Shown here: positions 57,108 through 64,000 of the stretch, one piece after another
How positions within the stretch are numbered: position 1 is the stretch's first letter
Layout of the letters: every line of letters starts with the position of its first letter
Source: Candidimonas sp.
GTDB lineage: Bacteria > Pseudomonadota > Gammaproteobacteria > Burkholderiales > Burkholderiaceae_B
NCBI GenBank assembly: GCA_004297945.1
Contig: SCRC01000030.1
Location: forward strand, 1 to 64,000
Length of the DNA stretch: 64,000 bases
Reading direction: 5' to 3'
Notes under the pieces: generated by a model
Told to the model about the DNA's origin: nothing
Seen by the model: the letters and a program-made list of their open reading frames with translations, nothing else
The model's database searches: none
Position numbers and translations under genes: made by a program

Positions 57108-57700
57108 AAAACCTTGAAATCATGCCCGTTGGGCTAAAACACTGTCCACAGGGAAAGATAAACTGTCAAACCACTGAAATATCAATCGAATTAGACCAAG
57201 ACATCAAATTATTCTTTAACTATTTGCTCCAATACGTTGATATATATAAATATATTATAATTATTCAAGATGGCTTCAAATTGATCAACCCACCTCCAAG
57301 CCCAATGAATAGCGCCTGATCCAGAAGTTTTGCACAGAATTATCCACAGATTCTGTGGATACCGTCCCGAGACCAAGACCCTAAGCCATTTTACGTAATA
57401 CCCTTCAAGCAGTACGGGCATTTTAGGCCCATCGCAAGCGCAAAGCTCCACTTCACGGGCCGTTTGAATCTGCCCGAACCCAACATCGGCCAATCGCCAC
57501 ACTATCCGCCCGGGTCTCCTTACACACGCGCAGATAGCGGGATTTCCACTTTCCCCGCCCGGCAAGCTCGCGCCCATCTGAGCGTTCCTCGCTCCTTGCC
57601 CTTAAAATAGGTGCTTGCGCAGCGCCGCACTTACTTATACTGGTTATAGTGGCCTGCCCCACCATTGCATTGACACAAGCAACCACGGCGGAGACTCATT

Positions 57701-58327
57701 TTGCTCGAAATACTCAATCAAGCTGGCTGGCCCATATGGCTGCTCGTTGCGACTTCCGTCCTAGGGCTGGCACTGATTATCGAACGTTTTCTGTCCCTGC
57801 GAAAAAAGCTGGTCGTGCCCCAGCGGGTCACGTCCCAGGTCATGGAACTGATTCGACGCAATAACGACACCCCCGAGGCCATCGCCAAACTGGCCTCCAG
57901 CTCGCCGCTGGGCCGCGTATTGGCCGAGGTGATTCTATGCCGCCACGATAGCGATGCTCAGCGCAATATGGCGGTCGACGATGTAGGCAAAGATGTCGCG
58001 CACCGCCTGAATCGCTACCTGCCAGCCCTGGCGACCATCGCAGTAGTCGCCCCGTTAATGGGCTTATTTGGAACCGTCGTCGGCATGATCGAAATTTTCG
58101 CTTCGTATAGCCCGGCGGGCGGCGATCCATCTCAGCTTGCGCGCGGCATCTCCATGGCGCTGTACAACACCGGGTTTGGCATCATCATCGCTATTCCTGC
58201 ACTGATTTTTCACCGCTATTTCCGTTCCTTGGTAGACGGATATCTGCATCAAATGGAGCTCGAGGCCAGTGCGCTGAATCGCCTGCTGACTCGAAAGCCG
58301 TCTGGCGATGCGGAGATCCGCCCGTGA
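57701..58327 (+). CDS. exbB: MotA/TolQ/ExbB proton channel family protein
   Basis: ATIAVVAPLMGLFGTVVGMIEIF; followed by ExbD. Confidence 0.9.
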   Translation: MLEILNQAGWPIWLLVATSVLGLALIIERFLSLRKKLVVPQRVTSQVMELIRRNNDTPEAIAKLASSSPLGRVLAEVILCRHDSDAQRNMAVDDVGKDVAHRLNRYLPALATIAVVAPLMGLFGTVVGMIEIFASYSPAGGDPSQLARGISMALYNTGFGIIIAIPALIFHRYFRSLVDGYLHQMELEASALNRLLTRKPSGDAEIRP

Positions 58328-58734
58328 ATTTCCGCCACCCGCAGCCTGGCGACGAGCCCGAGATCAACCTGATCCCGCTGATCGACGTTTTGCTGGTGAT
58401 CCTGATATTTCTGGCCGCTACCACGTCATTCACCCGACTCAGCCAACTCAAGGTTGATCTTCCGCAAGCACAGGCCAACACCATGGACACGGGCGCGATT
58501 CATATCGCCGTCAGCCAGGAAGGTTTATATGCGCTGAACGGCGAACTGCTCGCCGGCCGCGGAACCGACGTCCTCGCGCAAGCCCTGCTTGGCGCCGCCG
58601 AAGGCAAAAAAGACCCGGTGCTGGTGATTGACGCCGACGCCCAGAGTACGCACGAAGCGGTGGTCCGCGTCATGGAAGCGGCCCGTCTGGCGCATATCAG
58701 GCGGGTTAATTTCGCTACCCGCAATATCCCGTGA
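58324..58734 (+). CDS. exbD: ExbD/TolR family biopolymer transport protein
   Basis: EPEINLIPLIDVLLVILIFLAATTSF. Confidence 0.92.
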   Translation: MNFRHPQPGDEPEINLIPLIDVLLVILIFLAATTSFTRLSQLKVDLPQAQANTMDTGAIHIAVSQEGLYALNGELLAGRGTDVLAQALLGAAEGKKDPVLVIDADAQSTHEAVVRVMEAARLAHIRRVNFATRNIP

Positions 58735-59810
58735 AGCCAGCCCTTATCGCAAGCCGAGCCCTGCATCGAATATGGGTGGGTAAAGGCCTGATCAGCACGC
58801 TTTTATTGCCTATTTCGTGGTTGGTCGGCGCCTTTATTGCTCACAAACGCAGACGCTACCAGAGTGGCCGCAAACAAGGCGCTGCAACGAGCTGCCCCGT
58901 CATCGTGGTGGGCAATCTTTACGTGGGCGGCACGGGCAAAACACCGGTCGTCCTGGCGCTCGTCAAAGCGTTGCAAGCCTGTGGCTGGAATCCCGGCATC
59001 ATCAGTCGCGGCTACGGCGCTCGCCTGCTCGGTCACGCCAGAACGGGCCGCGGCGGCCTCGACCCTCAAGAATTCGGCGATGAGCCGGCGCTCATCGCCC
59101 GAATCAGCCAAGCTCCCATCGCCGTGCACCCGCGCCGCGCTCTGGCCTTGCGAGCGTTGCAAGCGCAGTATCCCGAAGTCGACCTTGTCATCTCCGACGA
59201 CGGCCTGCAGCACCTGGCGTTGGCGCGCGACGTGGAAATCGTCGTTCAAGATGCTCGGGGCACGGGCAACGGTCGCTTGCTGCCCGCCGGGCCATTGCGC
59301 GAACCGACCAGCCGGCTGTCCGGCGTCGATTACGTCATTACCAATCTGACCGCCGGCCAGTCAATGCAGCCGCTGACCATTACGGGCCGTCAAATAAGGA
59401 TGCAATTGGTGCCCGATACCGTTTGCCATCTGGTCTCTGGCCAAACGCTGCAATGGGCCGACTGGCACAACCGATACCAACACACCTCGCTCAGCGCGGC
59501 AGCCGGCATAGGTCAGCCGGAACGCTTTTTCGGCATGCTGCGAGCCTGCGGCCTGGAACTCACGCAAACCATGGCCCTGCCCGATCATGACCCTTATCAT
59601 CGCTCGCCCTTTGATTCTCTGGACACCGACCTGATCCTCATCACATCCAAAGATGCGGTGAAATGCGCTCGATTCAAGGACGAACGCTTGTGGGAGGTCA
59701 GGGTGTTGCCGCAGTTCTCCGACCCTTCCTGGCTCAACGATCTGAACGAACAGCTCAATGCGATCGTCAGCAGGAAAATTTCAAAAAACCCGCCAGGCGA
59801 ATTACACTAG
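58731..59810 (+). CDS. lpxK: Tetraacyldisaccharide 4'-kinase
   Basis: [47 protein letters not shown]. Confidence 0.95.
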   Translation: MKPALIASRALHRIWVGKGLISTLLLPISWLVGAFIAHKRRRYQSGRKQGAATSCPVIVVGNLYVGGTGKTPVVLALVKALQACGWNPGIISRGYGARLLGHARTGRGGLDPQEFGDEPALIARISQAPIAVHPRRALALRALQAQYPEVDLVISDDGLQHLALARDVEIVVQDARGTGNGRLLPAGPLREPTSRLSGVDYVITNLTAGQSMQPLTITGRQIRMQLVPDTVCHLVSGQTLQWADWHNRYQHTSLSAAAGIGQPERFFGMLRACGLELTQTMALPDHDPYHRSPFDSLDTDLILITSKDAVKCARFKDERLWEVRVLPQFSDPSWLNDLNEQLNAIVSRKISKNPPGELH

Positions 59811-59844
59811 TGGACTTGAGTCCCTTTTTTATTTGGAGCCAGGC

Positions 59845-60048
59845 ATGGAATCCCGCCTGCTTGAAATTCTGGTTTGCCCGCTATGCAAAGGCCCCTTGCG
59901 CCTCGAACGCGAGCAACAAGAGCTGATCTGCTCGGCCGACAAGCTGGCTTTTCCGATACGCGACGGCATCCCGATCATGCTCGAAGGGGAAGCACGCGAT
60001 CTCAACGCCCACGCACCGACAGATGCATCGGACACGAGTGCTGCGTGA
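59845..60048 (+). CDS. Trm112-family protein
   Basis: [46 protein letters not shown]. Confidence 0.93.
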   Translation: MESRLLEILVCPLCKGPLRLEREQQELICSADKLAFPIRDGIPIMLEGEARDLNAHAPTDASDTSAA

Positions 60049-60809
60049 GTTTTATCGTCATTATCCCGGCTCGGGCGGCCTCGACCCGATTGCCCGGCAA
60101 GCCGTTGCTGGACATCGCCGGCCAACCGATGGTGGTGCGTACGGCTGAGCAAGCCGCCAGATCCTGGGCCTCCCGCGTCATCGTTGCCACCGACGACACG
60201 CATATCCAGGCGGTCGTCCAATCCCACGGCATTGAAGCGATGCTCACGCGCACAGAGCACCCAACCGGAACCGACCGGCTAGCTGAGGTGGCCGCGCGCC
60301 TGGGTCTGGGCGACAATGAAGTGATTGTGAATGTACAGGGCGACGAACCTCTGATCGATCCCGAGCAGATCAACGCCGTAGCCACCTTGCTGGCCGAACA
60401 GCCCGACGCGGCGATGTCCACCTGCGCCAGTCCGATTATCCAGGCCACGACGCTTTTCAACCCCAACGCTGTCAAGGTCGTTTGCGATCAAAAACAACGC
60501 GCCCTGTATTTTTCCCGCGCACCCATACCCTGGGCTCGCGACGCGCTGTCCAAAGGGGGCCAGCAATTGGCGCCGGGCCTTCCCGCCCTGCACCATATCG
60601 GTCTGTATGCTTATCGAGTCGGATTTCTGAAAAAATTTCCGTCTCTACCCGCTGGCCCCCTGGAACGCTTCGAATCACTCGAGCAGCTCAGAGCCATGGA
60701 AAATGGCTACTCGATTGCTGTTTGCATCACGCACGCGCATCCCGCCGCCGGCGTAGATACCCCAGCCGATCTGGCCCGTGTACGTGAGATTTTTACAAAT
60801 GGGTTATAA
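60045..60809 (+). CDS. kdsB: 3-deoxy-manno-octulosonate cytidylyltransferase
   Basis: [38 protein letters not shown] start overlapping previous stop. Confidence 0.95.
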   Translation: MSFIVIIPARAASTRLPGKPLLDIAGQPMVVRTAEQAARSWASRVIVATDDTHIQAVVQSHGIEAMLTRTEHPTGTDRLAEVAARLGLGDNEVIVNVQGDEPLIDPEQINAVATLLAEQPDAAMSTCASPIIQATTLFNPNAVKVVCDQKQRALYFSRAPIPWARDALSKGGQQLAPGLPALHHIGLYAYRVGFLKKFPSLPAGPLERFESLEQLRAMENGYSIAVCITHAHPAAGVDTPADLARVREIFTNGL

Positions 60810-61568
<759 letters not shown>

Positions 61569-61623
61569 TCGCTGCTGACGCAATCACCGGCCAATTTGAA
61601 CCCACCCACTCTGAGACTCACTC

Positions 61624-62382
61624 ATGGACATCAAGAACAAAGTATTCATCGTCACGGGCGGTGCCTCGGGACTGGGCGCGGGAACCGCGCGCATGCTGGT
61701 GGCCCAAGGCGCTCGCGTCGTGCTGGCCGACCTGCAAGACGAACTGGGGCGGGCCATAGCCCAGGAACTGGGGCAAACCTATGTACACTGCGACGTCACC
61801 CAGGAAGCCGACGGCCAGGCGGTAATCGCTGCCGCCCGCAAGCTGGGGCCAGTTTTTGGCCTGATCAATTGCGCCGGGATTGCACCTGCCTCGCGCATTG
61901 TCGGAAAAAACGGCCCACATACGCTGGACCTTTTTCAAAAAGTGGTCATGATCAACCTGGTCGGCACCTTCAATATGTCGCGTCTGGCCGCAGCGGCCAT
62001 GAGCGAAAATACGCCCGAGCCTACCGGCGAGCGCGGGGTGCTGATCAATACCGCCTCGGTGGCGGCCTACGACGGCCAGATAGGCCAGGCGGCCTATGCG
62101 GCCTCTAAAGCCGGCATCGTCGGCATGACCTTGCCCGTGGCGCGCGACCTGTCCAAGATCGGCATACGCTGCTGCACCATTGCGCCAGGCATTTTCGGCA
62201 CCCCCATGGTTTTCGGCATGCCGCAAGACGTACAGGACTCGCTGGCCGCCAGCATACCTTTCCCCTCCCGCTTGGGTCGCCCCGAAGACTACGCCAAGCT
62301 GGTCAACAGCATTATTACCAACGAAATGCTCAATGGAGAAACCATACGCCTCGATGGTGCTATCCGCATGGCGCCGAAATAA
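61624..62382 (+). CDS. SDR-family dehydrogenase (3-hydroxyacyl-CoA dehydrogenase type 2-like)
   Basis: VTGGASGLGAGTARML, NCAGIAPASR, YAASKAGIVGMT, CCTIAPGIFGTPM. Confidence 0.88.
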   Translation: MDIKNKVFIVTGGASGLGAGTARMLVAQGARVVLADLQDELGRAIAQELGQTYVHCDVTQEADGQAVIAAARKLGPVFGLINCAGIAPASRIVGKNGPHTLDLFQKVVMINLVGTFNMSRLAAAAMSENTPEPTGERGVLINTASVAAYDGQIGQAAYAASKAGIVGMTLPVARDLSKIGIRCCTIAPGIFGTPMVFGMPQDVQDSLAASIPFPSRLGRPEDYAKLVNSIITNEMLNGETIRLDGAIRMAPK

Positions 62383-62394
62383 ACGAGCCGCCCG

Positions 62395-63957
62395 ATGAGC
62401 CTGTTCCGGTCGGCCGCAACGATTAGCAGCTTTACGCTATTTTCACGCATTACCGGCCTGGCTCGCGACGTGCTGATCGCCAGCACGTTTGGCGCCGGCC
62501 CCTTGACCGACGCCTTCTGGGTTGCCTTTCGCATCCCCAATCTATTGCGCCGCCTCTTTGCTGAGGGGGCCTTTTCGCAAGCCTTCATACCCATATTGGG
62601 ACAGGCGCGAACTAAAAATTCGCCGCAACAAGTACACATTCTGCTCGACCGTGTGGCGCTGCTTCTCACCGTGGTGTTGATGGCTGTCACGGTGCTCGGC
62701 ATTCTGGGAGCGCCGTGGGTCGTCACAGCCATGGCCAGCGGCCTGCGCGGCGCATCACACCATGCCGAATTCCACGCTGCCACTTGGATGACCCGGCTGA
62801 TGTTCCCCTACATCATCTGCATGTCGCTGGTCGCCTTCGCCTCGGCCGTGCTCAATACCTGGAGCCGGTTTGCTGTGCCGGCATTTACGCCGGTACTGCT
62901 GAACTTGTCAGTGATCGGGGCATGCCTGCTTCTGACCCGCTACGTCGATATCCCCATTTACGCGCTGGCAGTCGGGGTAATGATAGGCGGCGTGGCGCAA
63001 TTGATCGTACAGTGGTTCGCTCTGTCCCGGCTTGGCCTGCTGCCGCGCTATTCGTCAAGAGTGCGCGAAGCATGGCGGGACCCCACCGTCAAACGCATCA
63101 TGCGTCAAATGCTGCCGGCCATACTCGGCGTGTCGGTAGCGCAAATTTCTTTGCTTATCAACACCAATATTGCCACCTGGCTTGCCCCGGGCAGCGTCAC
63201 TTGGCTGTCCTTTGCTGATCGCCTGATGGAGTTTCCAACCTCGTTGCTGGGCGTCGCGCTGGGCACGGTTTTGCTGCCCAGCCTGTCGGCGGCCCACGCC
63301 AGACAAGATCATCAGGGCTACAGCGCTCTGCTCGACTGGGGCTTGCGCCTGGTGCTGCTGCTGGGCCTGCCCGCAGCACTCGGAATGGCCTTGCTGTCGA
63401 AAGGCCTGGTCGCCAGCCTGTTCAACTACGGGGCATTTAATGCGCATGATGTGCTGCAAACCCGTCTGGCGGTCATGGCGTACTCGGTCGGTCTGGTCGG
63501 GCTGCTGTCCATCAAGATTCTGGCGCCAGGCTTTTATGCCAAACAAGACATACGCACTCCGGTCAAAATCGGTATCTTCGTGCTGATTCTGACCCAAACC
63601 TTCAACGCGATTTTCGTGCCTTCCCTTGCCCATGCGGGGTTGGCGCTATCGATAGGCCTGGGCGCCAGCGTCAATGCCTTGTGCCTGCTGTGGGTATTGC
63701 GACGGCGAAAAATCTATGTGCCCCGCGCCGGCTGGGGCCGATTCGTTCTACGAATCATCCCCGCCATGGCCGCCCTGGCGGCCGTATTGCTTGCCGCCAA
63801 CCACGCCATCGACTGGATAGCACTGGCCCCTCACGCCGGACGGCGCCTTCTGTGGCTGGCGGGCGTACTGTTGGCAGGCGGCGTCGCCTATTTCTGTGCT
63901 TTATTCCTCTGCGGCTTTCGCCCCCACGACTTCACCCGCCGGGGATCGGGTTCGTGA
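62395..63957 (+). CDS. murJ: Lipid II flippase MurJ
   Basis: RITGLARDVLIASTFGAGPLTDAFWVAFRIPNLLRRLFAEGAFSQAFIPIL. Confidence 0.95.
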   Translation: MSLFRSAATISSFTLFSRITGLARDVLIASTFGAGPLTDAFWVAFRIPNLLRRLFAEGAFSQAFIPILGQARTKNSPQQVHILLDRVALLLTVVLMAVTVLGILGAPWVVTAMASGLRGASHHAEFHAATWMTRLMFPYIICMSLVAFASAVLNTWSRFAVPAFTPVLLNLSVIGACLLLTRYVDIPIYALAVGVMIGGVAQLIVQWFALSRLGLLPRYSSRVREAWRDPTVKRIMRQMLPAILGVSVAQISLLINTNIATWLAPGSVTWLSFADRLMEFPTSLLGVALGTVLLPSLSAAHARQDHQGYSALLDWGLRLVLLLGLPAALGMALLSKGLVASLFNYGAFNAHDVLQTRLAVMAYSVGLVGLLSIKILAPGFYAKQDIRTPVKIGIFVLILTQTFNAIFVPSLAHAGLALSIGLGASVNALCLLWVLRRRKIYVPRAGWGRFVLRIIPAMAALAAVLLAANHAIDWIALAPHAGRRLLWLAGVLLAGGVAYFCALFLCGFRPHDFTRRGSGS

Positions 63958-63967
63958 TTGGGTGCAA

Positions 63968-63992
63968 TGTAGCGGCCCCCCTCGTGGCTGCC
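63968..63992. repeat. REP-like element
   Basis: TGTAGCGGCCCCCCTCGTGGCTGCC. Confidence 0.7.
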
Positions 63993-64000
63993 AAAATTGT

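Noticed and set aside
57209-57577. 122-aa minus-strand ORF between xseA and exbB
   Set aside because: No domain recognised, no clear RBS, overlaps the DnaA-box palindrome and AT-rich region; could be a decayed gene but unsupported.

Overview
GC-rich beta-proteobacterial chromosome segment, probably Burkholderiales/Alcaligenaceae by gene content (inference). Left edge (1-3.4 kb): distal part of a Tn3-family transposon whose TnpA reading frame is broken by two in-frame stops; its right end truncates an OprB-type porin gene that sits upstream of an Fe3+-type ABC transporter. From about 8.1 to 16.4 kb, between a CAT-anticodon tRNA and tRNA-Leu(TAG), lies an accessory block with (i) a two-gene operon of a glycine/alanine-rich membrane-hairpin protein plus a PD-(D/E)XK-like nuclease, (ii) a decayed IS21/IS630 chimera, and (iii) three tandem paralogous secreted proteins plus a small secreted protein. 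From 16.8 kb to the end is mostly conserved core: dapC-dapD-dapE-prmB-ABC-F, uvrD, desaturase, rsmB, purN, ribF-ileS-lspA-coaBC-dut, livJHMGF, putA, pqiABC-like, clpS-clpA, csp, DUF192, thiolase, ClC, sodB, xseA, exbBD-lpxK-trm112-kdsB-adk, SDR, murJ. Intergenic regions carry a dispersed REP-like family (constant GTAGC head, constant CTTGT loop, 7-bp stems that differ by compensatory changes). Main leads: the nuclease/membrane two-gene operon, the covarying REP family, the tandem secreted paralogs, and a terminator hairpin overlapping a signal-peptide coding region.
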